DNA of 64,000 bases from CAUPWF01 sp964367905 (GCA_964367905.1 CAYIZP010000011.1:10817-74816); one strand, 5' to 3'; numbered from the stretch's first letter, positions 44,494 to 53,346 are shown. A program made the numbers and translations. Notes: generated by a model not told the origin, from the sequence alone.

Positions 44494-45582
44494 ATGAGTA
44501 GAGTTTATAATTTTTCAGCAGGACCAGCAGTATTGCCAGAGGAAGTGTTGAAGAGTGCAGCAGAAGAGATGTTGGATTACAAGGGAACTGGAATGTCCGT
44601 AATGGAAATGAGTCATCGTTCGAAGGCTTATGATACAATCATCAAGGAAGCAGAGGCTGATCTTCGTGAATTGATGAATATCCCTGATAATTATAAGGTG
44701 TTATTCTTGCAGGGGGGAGCATCCCAACAATTTGCAATGATTCCGATGAATCTCATGAAGAATAAGGTGGCAGACTATATCGTAACGGGACAATGGGCGA
44801 AGAAAGCTTGGCAGGAAGCTGGAAAATATGGGAAAGCAAACAAGGTCGCAAGCTCAGAAGATGCAACATTCTCTTATATTCCTGATTGCTCAGACCTAGC
44901 AATTTCAGAAGATGCAGATTATGTATATATCTGTGAGAACAACACAATCTATGGAACAAAGTTCCACGAGTTGCCAAACACAAAAGGTAAATTACTGATT
45001 TCTGATATTTCTTCATGTTTTCTATCAGAGCCTGTAGATGTGAATAAATATGGTATGTTATTCGGTGGAGCACAGAAGAATATTGGTCCAGCCGGAGTCG
45101 TGATCGCAATTATTCGCGAAGACTTGATTACAGAGGCTGTGATGGAAGGAACACCGACCATGCTTCAGTACAAGACTCACGCAGATAATGACTCCATGTA
45201 TAACACACCACCAGCATACGGAATCTATATCTGTGGCAAAGTGTTCAAATGGTTGAAGTCGCTTGGTGGATTAGAAGTAATGAAGAAGATGAACGAAGAA
45301 AAAGCAGCTGTTCTATATGATTTCTTAGACAGTAGCAAATTGTTCAAAGGAACGGTAAAATCAGAGTGCCGTTCATTGATGAACGTACCATTTATCACAG
45401 GAAATGATGAGTTGGATGCGAAATTTGTAAAAGAGGCAAAAGAAGCAGGATTCGAGAATCTTAAGGGACATCGTTCCGTTGGTGGAATGAGAGCTAGTAT
45501 CTATAACGCAATGCCAAAAGAGGGTGTAGAGAAGTTGGTTGCATTTATGAAAGCATTTGAAGAGGAGAACAATCATGCATAA
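44494..45582 (+). CDS. serC: Phosphoserine aminotransferase
   Basis: PLP class V aminotransferase of 362 residues, second step of serine synthesis. It starts with the typical VYNFSAGPAVLPEEVL. The PLP lysine lies in FGGAQKNIGPAG, and HRSVGGMRASIYNAMP is the C-terminal substrate site. SD TGGAGGAG precedes the ATG. It overlaps serA by 8 bases, indicating coupled translation. Confidence 0.95.
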   Translation: MSRVYNFSAGPAVLPEEVLKSAAEEMLDYKGTGMSVMEMSHRSKAYDTIIKEAEADLRELMNIPDNYKVLFLQGGASQQFAMIPMNLMKNKVADYIVTGQWAKKAWQEAGKYGKANKVASSEDATFSYIPDCSDLAISEDADYVYICENNTIYGTKFHELPNTKGKLLISDISSCFLSEPVDVNKYGMLFGGAQKNIGPAGVVIAIIREDLITEAVMEGTPTMLQYKTHADNDSMYNTPPAYGIYICGKVFKWLKSLGGLEVMKKMNEEKAAVLYDFLDSSKLFKGTVKSECRSLMNVPFITGNDELDAKFVKEAKEAGFENLKGHRSVGGMRASIYNAMPKEGVEKLVAFMKAFEEENNHA

Positions 45583-46738
45583 TTATTATTGTTTAAACCC
45601 AATCGCACAAATCGGATTGGATAAGTTCAAAGATGGATATCAAGAAACAAAAGACGTGAATGAAGCAGAAGCTGTATTGGTTCGAAGTGCAGATATGCAT
45701 GAGTTTGAATTCTCTAGCTCTTTGCAAGCAATCGCAAGAGCAGGGGCAGGAGTGAATAACATTCCATTGGAGCGTGCAGCAGATGAGGGAATCGTAGTAT
45801 TCAACACACCAGGTGCAAATGCAAATGGGGTAAAAGAATTAGTCATCGCAGGAATGCTTATGGCATCTCGTGATATCATCGGTGGAATCAACTGGGTGCA
45901 AGAGCACGAAGAAGATGGCAACATCGCAGCTATGGCTGAGAAGCAGAAGAAGGATTTTGCTGGATTTGAACTAGAAGGTAAGAAACTAGGGGTAATTGGA
46001 CTTGGAGCAATCGGTGTACTTGTAGCAAACGCTGCTACACACCTTGGAATGGAAGTATATGGATATGATCCATTTGTGTCAGTAGAGTCTGCATGGAAAT
46101 TATCACGAAATATCCACCCAAGTCAAAGCGCAGATGAAATCTATAAGAATTGTGACTTCATTAGTGTACACGTTCCAGCAAACAAAGAAACGATTGGAAT
46201 GATTAATAAAGAGACGATAGGAATGATGAAGGAGAATGTGGTAATTCTGAACTACGCTAGAGACCTATTGGTAAACAGCGAAGATATGGTGGATGCACTT
46301 CTAGCAGGAAGAGTAGCAAAATATGTATGCGACTTCCCGACTCCAGAGATCTGTGGTGTTAAGAATACAATTGTAATCCCTCACCTAGGCGCTTCGACAG
46401 AAGAGTCAGAAGACAATTGTGCGAAGATGGCGGTGCGTCAGGTACGTGAGTATATCGAGAATGGAAATATCATCAATTCGGTGAACTATCCAAATTGCGA
46501 TATGGGTAAAGTAGGAGACAATACAAGAATCACAATCCTACATAAAAATATACCAAATATGATTGTTCAGTTCACCAATGTAGTTGCAGAAGGTGGAGTG
46601 AATATTGAGAATATGACCAATAAGAGTAGAGGGGAATATGCTTATACAGTGATTGATGTTGCAGATAAAATCGATGTAGAAGCAGTAGCAGAAAAAATTA
46701 GAGGAATCGAAAACGTCCTAAAGGTAAGAAGTTTTTAA
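45575..46738 (+). CDS. serA: D-3-phosphoglycerate dehydrogenase, short form with ACT domain
   Basis: First step of serine synthesis, 387 residues. The NAD-binding domain has GVIGLGAIGVLVANAA and the catalytic His lies in PHLGASTEESE. A C-terminal ACT domain (about 315-387; FTNVVAEGGVNIENM) could sense serine. ATG 45575 is 6 bases after GAGGAG; an earlier in-frame codon at 45557 is less likely. The enzyme is much shorter than two-domain 520-residue forms, as usual in Clostridia. Confidence 0.94.
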   Translation: MHNYYCLNPIAQIGLDKFKDGYQETKDVNEAEAVLVRSADMHEFEFSSSLQAIARAGAGVNNIPLERAADEGIVVFNTPGANANGVKELVIAGMLMASRDIIGGINWVQEHEEDGNIAAMAEKQKKDFAGFELEGKKLGVIGLGAIGVLVANAATHLGMEVYGYDPFVSVESAWKLSRNIHPSQSADEIYKNCDFISVHVPANKETIGMINKETIGMMKENVVILNYARDLLVNSEDMVDALLAGRVAKYVCDFPTPEICGVKNTIVIPHLGASTEESEDNCAKMAVRQVREYIENGNIINSVNYPNCDMGKVGDNTRITILHKNIPNMIVQFTNVVAEGGVNIENMTNKSRGEYAYTVIDVADKIDVEAVAEKIRGIENVLKVRSF

Positions 46739-46752
46739 ATCTGAATAAAGTA

Positions 46753-46814
46753 CTGTCAAACAAAAGTGACGGGGGTAGGATGAGCTTTCACTCATATCTC
46801 CCCCGTCACTAATT
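46753..46814. repeat. Dispersed hairpin repeat, copy 1 (bidirectional terminator)
   Basis: 62-base element matching 59595-59656 at 55 positions. The outer stem is AGTGACGGGGG / CCCCCGTCACT and the inner stem ATGAG / CTCAT. On the minus strand TTTTG follows the stem. It lies between convergent serA and aguA, and the last codons of aguA are inside its right arm. Confidence 0.8.
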
Positions 46815-47910
46815 TTGGTTGCTGTTGTGTCACACAGTGGATATTTCCACCCCCATAGACGATTTCTCGTGTATTTACACCGACTACTTTATAATCTGGA
46901 AAGATTTTTCTCAGTTGTTCCAATGCGACTTGATCATGTTCGTCACCGTATTGTGGAACGATGATTCCATTATTTGATATCAGGAAATTTGCATAAGATG
47001 CGATACAGATTTCGCCTGGTGTTCTAGGGTTAGTAGAACTTGTAAGATCATATATGAAATCATCTTCAATGCAGACAGTGTTCTTTGTACAACAGAGCTT
47101 ATGTACTTTTAATTGACGCCCTTTAGCATCGGTTGCACCTGTAAGATATTTATAGGCTTGTTGAGATTGTTGATAAAATGGATGAGATTCATCTTCGGTA
47201 TAGATGCATACCATTTCACCAGGACGAACGAAGCAAGCAACATCATCGATATGTCCATTGGTTTCGTCAGGGTCTATACCATCTTTGATCCATAATATTT
47301 TCTCTACATTTAAGTATTTTCTTAGGTGATTCTCAATTTCATCCTTTTTTAGATGAGGATTACGTCCTTGGCTGAGTAAACACATTTCTGTTGTTAGGAG
47401 AGTTCCTTCTCCATCTACATGGAAGGATCCTCCTTCTAGAGTGAAATTTTCTGTTCGATAGCGCTTGGCACCGGCTAGTTCGCATATTTTTCGGGCTAGG
47501 CGATCATCTTTATCCCAAGGGAAGAAAATGCCATCGTATAGGCCACCCCAGGCATTAAAATTCCAATCACATCCCCGTAATTCACCCCATTGATTGATTA
47601 AAAATGAAGGTCCCGAATCTCTCACCCAACAATCATTGCTTGATAGTTCTAATACTTTAATATGACTAGGAAGTGCTGCTCTACAGTTATCGTATTGGGC
47701 GTCGGAGACGCCCATGATAACTGGGGTGAATTCTGAAATTGCAGTAGCTAATTCGACAAAAGTTTTTCGTACCGGAATTGCTCCACTACGCCAAGTGTCA
47801 GCGCGTTCAGGCCAGATCATCCAGACGGCTTCTTGGGGAGCATATTCAGCTGGCATGTAGAATCCGTCATTTTTAGGTGTTGTAAGAGTATCTATATATA
47901 TTTTTCCCAT
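46792..47910 (-). CDS. aguA: Agmatine deiminase
   Basis: Hydrolyses agmatine to N-carbamoylputrescine and ammonia. It has 372 residues of the PPAD-like pentein fold. The catalytic C359 is in GGGNIHCVTQQQP. Other family segments are YAPQEAVWMIWPERADTWR, ELSSNDCWVRDSGPSF, NFTLEGGSFHVDGEGTLLTTE and DPDETNGHIDDVACF. Last gene of the leftward operon, 12 bases after potD, whose importer may bring in its substrate. Its C-terminus runs into the terminator repeat. Confidence 0.95.
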   Translation of the reverse strand: MGKIYIDTLTTPKNDGFYMPAEYAPQEAVWMIWPERADTWRSGAIPVRKTFVELATAISEFTPVIMGVSDAQYDNCRAALPSHIKVLELSSNDCWVRDSGPSFLINQWGELRGCDWNFNAWGGLYDGIFFPWDKDDRLARKICELAGAKRYRTENFTLEGGSFHVDGEGTLLTTEMCLLSQGRNPHLKKDEIENHLRKYLNVEKILWIKDGIDPDETNGHIDDVACFVRPGEMVCIYTEDESHPFYQQSQQAYKYLTGATDAKGRQLKVHKLCCTKNTVCIEDDFIYDLTSSTNPRTPGEICIASYANFLISNNGIIVPQYGDEHDQVALEQLRKIFPDYKVVGVNTREIVYGGGNIHCVTQQQPKLVTGEI

Positions 47911-47922
47911 AAAATCATCCTT

Positions 47923-48984
47923 TTATTTCTTTAATTCTGTCCACATTTCTTCGTAAATGGCTTGTGTTTCTGTATCTAAGTTTTGAATGTATTCTCCGTT
48001 TGCAATCACGTCTTGAGGAATGTTCTTAGCTGGGTTATTCATAAATTCATCACCCAAGATTTCGCAAGCTGCTTCGTTCGGATTTAAGTAAGGAAGTTCA
48101 GCAGAGCAGTTGGCAGAAGCTTCTGCACTTAGAATATAGTCGATAAATAATTCTGCTTGCTCAACATTTTTCGCACCATTTGGAATACACCAGTTATCCA
48201 AGAAGAGGTAAGCGCCTTCTTCTGGGAAAACAATTTCTACATTCTCATTTTCTTCCATGGCTAGAGCAATTTCTGCATTCCATGCCATCATAACGCTAGA
48301 GTCTCCTGAGATAAGTGCTGACTTAGGACTATCGGAGTCATATAACTTGATATTATCTTTTAGTGTTAAGAGCTTTGTTTTTATTTCCTCTAATTTGGCA
48401 GAGTCAGTTGTGCTCATTGAGTAACCTAAAGATGCAGCAGTTAGACCGATAATTGCTCTAGAATCATCTAAGACAACCATGGAACTAGCAAGTGATGGAT
48501 CAAATAAATCATCATAGCTTGATATGTCTGTAGAAACTTCTGCAGTGTTTACAGCGATAGCTGCAACTCCACCCATATAAGGAACGGAATAGGTATTGTC
48601 TGGGTCATAGGATGGATTGAGGTATGCATCATAGATATTAGATAAATTTGTGAGTTTCGACTTATCTAGTTCCATAAGCATATCTTGTTCTGCCATCTTT
48701 TCAACCATATAGTCAGAGGGTTGGATGACATCATAGGCTCCTTCCGATTCAGAGCTTAGCTTTGCGTAGAGCTCTTCGTTGGAGGAATAATAGGATACAT
48801 TCACGGTAATACCAGTTTCCTCTTCGAAATCTTGAATTACAGATTCAGGAACGTATTCGGTCCAAACATATAAGTTTAATGTTCCGTTTGCTTCTGCAGG
48901 AGAAGAGCAGCCCATCATAAGAGAACTTAATACAGTGGTGCATACTAGTAGAGCCAATGCTTTTTTAAATAGTTTATTTTTCAT
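47923..48984 (-). CDS. potD: Polyamine ABC transporter substrate-binding lipoprotein
   Basis: 353-residue extracellular receptor. The signal peptide ends in lipobox LMMGC (C26). The mature part has the PotD/PotF pattern: LYVWTEYVPESVIQDFEEETGI, YDVIQPSDYMVEKM, NTYSVPYMGGVAAIAVN and MMAWNAEIALAMEE. By context the ligand is agmatine and/or putrescine. It is separated by 4 bases from potC. Confidence 0.93.
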   Translation of the reverse strand: MKNKLFKKALALLVCTTVLSSLMMGCSSPAEANGTLNLYVWTEYVPESVIQDFEEETGITVNVSYYSSNEELYAKLSSESEGAYDVIQPSDYMVEKMAEQDMLMELDKSKLTNLSNIYDAYLNPSYDPDNTYSVPYMGGVAAIAVNTAEVSTDISSYDDLFDPSLASSMVVLDDSRAIIGLTAASLGYSMSTTDSAKLEEIKTKLLTLKDNIKLYDSDSPKSALISGDSSVMMAWNAEIALAMEENENVEIVFPEEGAYLFLDNWCIPNGAKNVEQAELFIDYILSAEASANCSAELPYLNPNEAACEILGDEFMNNPAKNIPQDVIANGEYIQNLDTETQAIYEEMWTELKK

Positions 48985-48988
48985 AAGA

Positions 48989-49816
48989 TTATCCTCTTTT
49001 CTTAAATTTTTTTATAATTTTTTTTGTGGCATCAGTTTGTGTGAGAACTACAAATATAATGGTTGCAATCAATATGAGAGTGGATAGAGCGTTTACCGCT
49101 GGGGATACCCCCATTTTGATACTCTCCATTACTTTGATTGGGAATGTTTTTGTCATTCCGTTTACAAAATAACTGATGATTACATCATCGATGGATAGGG
49201 TAAATGCTAAGATTGCTCCTCCTGTAATCCCTGGTGCTAATACAGGGAGGGTTATTCTTAAAAATGTGGAAATCCTATTCGCTCCCAAATCCATACTCGC
49301 TTCTTCGATAGAGATGTCATAGCCATTCAATCGAGCCCGTATATTAAAGATTACGAATGGAATGGAGAATGCTGCATGAGATAGAATCAATGTAAGCATT
49401 CCTCGTGTTATAGACAAATTTGAAAATAAAGTTAGTAAGGAAATTCCAAGTATAATTTCCGGGATTACGACTGGAATATAGAGTAATGCGTCGATTGCAG
49501 TCTTACCTCTGAATTTATATTTGTACATTCCAACAGCAGCTAGCGTACCAATCATTACAGCAAGCAATGTACTTGCTACTGCTATCATTATGGTGTTCCC
49601 GAAGGACTGTAGCAGGTCTGCATTGCTACCGTCGAATAGCTTCACGTACCAATCAAGGGTGAATCCCTTCCAAGATAGATAAGGCTTGGTGGTAGATGCA
49701 TTAAAGGAATTGACCACTACGATAGAAATCGGGAAGAATAGGAATAGGTAGATGAGAGCACAGTATACTGATTTCACAACTCCTCCTATTTTTTTCTTTG
49801 TTTTTTTCTTTAACAT
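48989..49816 (-). CDS. potC: Polyamine ABC transporter permease PotC
   Basis: 275-residue inner-membrane permease with six helices. The cytoplasmic coupling motif is EEASMDLGANRISTFLRITLPVLAPGITGG. Second permease of the PotABCD importer. Confidence 0.92.
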   Translation of the reverse strand: MLKKKTKKKIGGVVKSVYCALIYLFLFFPISIVVVNSFNASTTKPYLSWKGFTLDWYVKLFDGSNADLLQSFGNTIMIAVASTLLAVMIGTLAAVGMYKYKFRGKTAIDALLYIPVVIPEIILGISLLTLFSNLSITRGMLTLILSHAAFSIPFVIFNIRARLNGYDISIEEASMDLGANRISTFLRITLPVLAPGITGGAILAFTLSIDDVIISYFVNGMTKTFPIKVMESIKMGVSPAVNALSTLILIATIIFVVLTQTDATKKIIKKFKKRG

Positions 49817-49845
49817 ATTATAGATACACTCCTTCTTGTAGATGT

Positions 49846-50709
49846 TTAAACTCCTAAGCTATCCATATCTCCACCTGTGGCTTGATAGATCTTAACCATA
49901 ATCAAAGTAATCACAATTAAGATAATCGATAATGCAGCGCCCAGAGGCCAGTTGTTTGCACTTAAGAACTGTCTTTCTATTAGGTTACCGATTACATCCG
50001 AATTTCCTCCTCCTAGGATGTCGGCGACGAAGAAATAACCTAGAGATGGAATGAATACCATGATACTTCCAGAGAAAATACCACCACTCGTTAGAGGGAG
50101 AATTACCTTGAAGAAGGTAGAAACAGGCTTTGCGCCCAAGTCGGAAGAGGCTTCTAACAAGGTTTTGTCTAACTTCTCGATTGCAGTATATAGTGGCAGA
50201 ATCATGAATGGGAACAAGCAGTATATCATACCGAAAATTGTTGCTTCTTTCGTATATAACAATTCAAGAGGTTCCTGAATGAAACCAAATGCTTGCAAAA
50301 CATTATTAATCCATCCACTCGTGCCTAATAAAGTGCGCCATCCGTATACTCGAATCAATGAATTCGTCCAAAATGGAATAATGACCAATATATAAAATAG
50401 GTTTTTGTATTTATTTGTGACACGTGCTATCACATAAGCGAAAGGATAGCCTAGTATGATGCAAAAAAGTGTGGTTGTAAGAGCAATTTGTAGACTCTGA
50501 ATATAGATTTCTACATAGTTTGGATCCCAGAGATTTTTATAGTTATCAAGAGTGAAGGAATAGGAGATGTTTCCCCATTCGTCTAAACTACAGAAACTCA
50601 TGATGATTACATATAGTAGAGGGATTCCAATTAAAACAACTAGCCATATGGTCACAGGCCCAATCATAACAAATGGAGCTAGTAGGGAAGATTTTTTTCT
50701 TTTTTCCAT
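49846..50709 (-). CDS. potB: Polyamine ABC transporter permease PotB
   Basis: 287-residue permease with six helices. The coupling motif is EASSDLGAKPVSTFFKVILPLTSGGIFSG, and the N-terminal segment LAPFVMIGPVTIWLVVLIGIPLLYV is typical. It starts 3 bases after the potA stop, so the two are coupled. Confidence 0.92.
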   Translation of the reverse strand: MEKRKKSSLLAPFVMIGPVTIWLVVLIGIPLLYVIIMSFCSLDEWGNISYSFTLDNYKNLWDPNYVEIYIQSLQIALTTTLFCIILGYPFAYVIARVTNKYKNLFYILVIIPFWTNSLIRVYGWRTLLGTSGWINNVLQAFGFIQEPLELLYTKEATIFGMIYCLFPFMILPLYTAIEKLDKTLLEASSDLGAKPVSTFFKVILPLTSGGIFSGSIMVFIPSLGYFFVADILGGGNSDVIGNLIERQFLSANNWPLGAALSIILIVITLIMVKIYQATGGDMDSLGV

Positions 50710-50712
50710 AGG

Positions 50713-51840
50713 TCACCCGCTCTTTCCAAGGTCAATATTCTCGACTGCATCATAGAAGACTTGATCGTAATTATGTACAATTTTAGCATCTTCTACATCC
50801 CAGTAGATGTAGATAAGACCTTCTTGAGGGAGTTCGCCGCCAGCCAAACGTTCGATTTTTAGTTCATTTCCATTTGGCAAAGTTGCAATTGTCTTCAATA
50901 TGGATCCTACGTAAACTTGTTCTTTCACAACTGCCTGAATATCGAATCCGTCTACAGGTTTTAGAGAATACTTGATTCTTTCTGGTCGAACGGAGACAGA
51001 TAATATTTCACCGACATGACAATTCTCTGATTTGCAGAGGCATGAACCAGTTTCGGTGGATACCGACATGGTACCATTGTTTATACTCGATACCGTCCCG
51101 TCTAGTAAGTTTGTTTCACCGATGAAGGTTGCTACGAATCTAGTTCTAGGAGATTCATAGATTTCAGTTGGAGGTCCTACTTGCTGCAACACACCTTGAT
51201 CCATAATTACAATTCGATCACTCATGGTCAATGCTTCTTCTTGATCGTGGGTGACATAGATGAAGGTGATATTAAGTTTTCGCTGCAACCGTTTTAACTC
51301 TAATTGCATTTGCTTTCTTAGTTTTAAATCAAGAGCACCTAGGGGTTCATCTAGTAGTAGAACACGCGGTTTGTTGATCAATGCTCTAGCGATGGCAACA
51401 CGTTGTTTTTGTCCTCCTGATAATTGTGAAGGCATCCGGCGCTCGAACCCGCCTAACTGAACTAGGTCAATCATCTCAGCGACACGTTCTTTGATTTCAG
51501 ATTCTTTCACTTTTTTCATTTTTAGTCCATAAGCAATGTTTGAGAAGATATTCATATGTGGGAATAGAGCATAGCTCTGAAAAACAGTATTAACATTTCG
51601 CTCAAATGGTTCTTTGGCATTAATATGTTCATTTTCGACTGTAATATCGCCAGCTGTTGGTTCCTCAAAACCAGCAATCATACGTAGAGTGGTTGTCTTC
51701 CCACATCCTGAAGAGCCAAGAAGGGTTAAAAACTCACCTTCGTAGACTTGCAGGTTCAAATCTTTCACAACTAGATTGTCGGCTCCATATATTTTGCTTA
51801 CATCTTTCAGCTCGACAATTACTTTTTTATCATTTATCAT
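50713..51840 (-). CDS. potA: Polyamine ABC transporter ATPase PotA
   Basis: 375-residue ATP-binding subunit. It has Walker A GSSGCGKTT, Q-loop FQSYALFPHM, signature LSGGQKQRVAIARAL, Walker B VLLLDEPLGALD and the H-loop in THDQEEA. A C-terminal TOBE domain (about 270-375) follows. It energises PotBC. SD GAAAGGAAA precedes the ATG. Confidence 0.95.
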   Translation of the reverse strand: MINDKKVIVELKDVSKIYGADNLVVKDLNLQVYEGEFLTLLGSSGCGKTTTLRMIAGFEEPTAGDITVENEHINAKEPFERNVNTVFQSYALFPHMNIFSNIAYGLKMKKVKESEIKERVAEMIDLVQLGGFERRMPSQLSGGQKQRVAIARALINKPRVLLLDEPLGALDLKLRKQMQLELKRLQRKLNITFIYVTHDQEEALTMSDRIVIMDQGVLQQVGPPTEIYESPRTRFVATFIGETNLLDGTVSSINNGTMSVSTETGSCLCKSENCHVGEILSVSVRPERIKYSLKPVDGFDIQAVVKEQVYVGSILKTIATLPNGNELKIERLAGGELPQEGLIYIYWDVEDAKIVHNYDQVFYDAVENIDLGKSG

Positions 51841-51863
51841 ATTGAAGTATTTCCTTTCTGATG

Positions 51864-52214
51864 TTATAGCGCTTTGCGACCTCTCTCGCCAGTACGTATC
51901 CGAACAGCAGTGTCGATTGGTCGTACGAAGATTTTACCATCACCTACATGACCAGTTGCTATTTTCTCTCTTGCCTGAGTGATAATCTCCTCTACGATAT
52001 CATCTGGTACAATAACAGAAACTTTTATCTTAGGAAGTAGATTAATATTGGTTTTTAGCCCCTTGATGGTATTGGTTGTCATTTCATCAAATCCTCTTTG
52101 TACACCACATCCCATTACACTTTCAATGGTCATTCCACCACATTTTAATCCGTCAAGTAATAGTTTGACCTGCTCTAGTTTTTCGGGTCTTACAATTAAA
52201 ACAACTTCTTTCAT
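51864..52214 (-). CDS. PII-like signal transduction protein
   Basis: 116-residue protein of the GlnB/GlnK fold: KEVVLIVRPEKLEQVKLLL at the start, the ATP-binding B-loop ATGHVGDGKIFV, and the C-loop TAVRIRTGERGRKAL. The T-loop region (GVQRGFDEMTTNTIKG) has no tyrosine, so uridylylation as in enterics is not expected. PII proteins sense 2-oxoglutarate and ADP/ATP. Here it is first in an operon with a polyamine importer and agmatine deiminase rather than beside amtB or glnA. ATG 52214 has SD AAGGAGG; longer frames upstream overlap a terminator. Confidence 0.9.
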   Translation of the reverse strand: MKEVVLIVRPEKLEQVKLLLDGLKCGGMTIESVMGCGVQRGFDEMTTNTIKGLKTNINLLPKIKVSVIVPDDIVEEIITQAREKIATGHVGDGKIFVRPIDTAVRIRTGERGRKAL

Positions 52215-52245
52215 AATTTCCTCCTTCTTGCGAAACAGAACGTTC

Positions 52246-52279
52246 AAAAAGGGGCATGACGTTGATGTCATGCCCCTTT
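52246..52279 (-). terminator. Leader terminator (attenuator) upstream of the PII-pot-aguA operon
   Basis: Perfect 13-bp stem AAAGGGGCATGAC / GTCATGCCCCTTT, 6-base loop, T-run on the minus strand. It lies between the leftward promoter (52332-52360) and the first gene, so read-through must be regulated or partial. Confidence 0.8.
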
Positions 52280-52331
52280 GCATTCATAGTATTATTCTTA
52301 GCAATTTTCATTTTTCTTTTTCATGGGACTG

Positions 52332-52360
52332 ATATTATCATAAACAAATTAGGAATGCAA
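52332..52360 (-). promoter_or_regulatory. Promoter of the leftward PII-pot-aguA operon
   Basis: On the minus strand TTGCAT, 17-base spacer, TAATAT. The hexamers nearly match those of the rightward catabolic promoter at 53222 (TTGCAC, 17, TAATAT). Confidence 0.7.
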
Positions 52361-52370
52361 GTGCTAATTT
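52346..52370. promoter_or_regulatory. Candidate operator over the leftward -35
   Basis: Perfect inverted repeat AAATTAG - 11 bases - CTAATTT centred on the -35 hexamer. Confidence 0.5.
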
Positions 52371-52378
52371 TTGAAAAC

Positions 52379-52407
52379 TTGATAATTTTTTTTGGATAGT
52401 ATATAGT
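52379..52407 (+). promoter_or_regulatory. Promoter of the LuxR-type regulator
   Basis: TTGATA, 17-base spacer, TATAGT, 33 bases before the TTG start. Confidence 0.6.
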
Positions 52408-52439
52408 AGAAACAGAAATTAATTTGGGAGGAAATTTTT

Positions 52440-53180
52440 TTGAACGGCATTGATTTTAATGAATTAATTATTTTTAATAACATAATCTACAAGATTTATT
52501 CGCTAGATAATTTTGATGAGATGAGAAAGCAGGTTTTGATTGATTTGAAATTTATTGTAGACTATGACGCAGCAGATTTTTATCTATCTTCAGGAAATGG
52601 AAGCTTTCATTTGAGTGAACCAGTTACCTATAAGATTCATGACGATGTGGCCAAACAGTATGAGAATATTGATTATAGCAGGGGTATTATGCAAACAGGA
52701 AAGAGCATGGTATATAGGGAAACAGATATTTTGGCAGATGAGAAGAGGGTTCTAACGGACTATTATATAAAAGTATATCAACCGAATAGCTGGCACTATG
52801 CAATGCAGATGATTCTCTGTTTCGATGACGAATTTCTAGGGGTGGCTACCTTCTATCGAAAAAAAGGCAAGAAGGATTTTGAGTATCAGGATGTATTTTT
52901 ATTAAATTCTATCAAGGAGCATCTAGCACTTCGCCTTAGCAAGCAATCAATGAAGAAGGCAGAGATGGTGAACTACACAGATGTGGTTGATAAATATAAG
53001 TTGACTAGAAGAGAGTCAGAGATCTTACAATTGATCATAGAGGGGAATGAGAATTATCAAATATGCGAGAAAATAGTGATTACGAATAACACGTTAAAAA
53101 AGCATGTCTTGAATATTTATAAAAAAATGGGAATTAAAAATAGGGTTCAACTGGTCAAAAAAGTAATGCAAGAGGAGTAA
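52440..53180 (+). CDS. LuxR-type regulator with GAF-like sensor domain
   Basis: 246-residue regulator. The N-terminal domain (about 10-165) resembles a GAF fold (IDLKFIVDYDAADFYLSSGNG..., MQMILCFDDEFLGVATFYRKKG). The C-terminal LuxR helix-turn-helix is KLTRRESEILQLIIEGNENYQIC then NTLKKHVLNIYKKMGIKNR. It starts with TTG after SD GGGAGGAA. It sits between the two arms of the agmatine island and is the obvious candidate regulator; ligand unknown. No receiver domain, so it probably binds a small molecule directly. Confidence 0.87.
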   Translation: MNGIDFNELIIFNNIIYKIYSLDNFDEMRKQVLIDLKFIVDYDAADFYLSSGNGSFHLSEPVTYKIHDDVAKQYENIDYSRGIMQTGKSMVYRETDILADEKRVLTDYYIKVYQPNSWHYAMQMILCFDDEFLGVATFYRKKGKKDFEYQDVFLLNSIKEHLALRLSKQSMKKAEMVNYTDVVDKYKLTRRESEILQLIIEGNENYQICEKIVITNNTLKKHVLNIYKKMGIKNRVQLVKKVMQEE

Positions 53181-53221
53181 ACATACTACTAAAGAAGTAG
53201 AAAAATGGTAAAAATGGATAC

Positions 53222-53250
53222 TTGCACTTATATTAAGCGGGGGTTAATAT
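53222..53250 (+). promoter_or_regulatory. Promoter of the putrescine catabolic operon
   Basis: TTGCAC, 17-base spacer, TAATAT. Confidence 0.7.
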
Positions 53251-53253
53251 AAG
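53227..53253. promoter_or_regulatory. Candidate operator in the catabolic promoter
   Basis: Perfect 10-bp inverted repeat CTTATATTAA / TTAATATAAG around GCGGGGG. It covers the end of the -35, the spacer and the -10, so a bound protein would block or remodel the promoter. Confidence 0.65.
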
Positions 53254-53266
53254 ATGCATAGCAACG

Positions 53267-53299
53267 GAGCTGCATGAGTTTATCTCAGCGGCTCTTTTT
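53267..53299 (+). terminator. Terminator just downstream of the catabolic promoter
   Basis: Stem GAGCTGC / GCGGCTC, inner TGAG / CTCA, then five T. It is either an attenuator in the leader of the aldehyde dehydrogenase operon or the terminator of the LuxR-type gene ending 87 bases upstream. Confidence 0.8.
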
Positions 53300-53346
53300 C
53301 AATTTCATTTTCATACCAATATTTATTTGTAGAGAGGAGTTTATGC

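Noticed and set aside
53254..53277. A seven-codon leader peptide in front of the aldehyde dehydrogenase gene
   Set aside because: It would start upstream of or at the predicted transcription start and has no SD.
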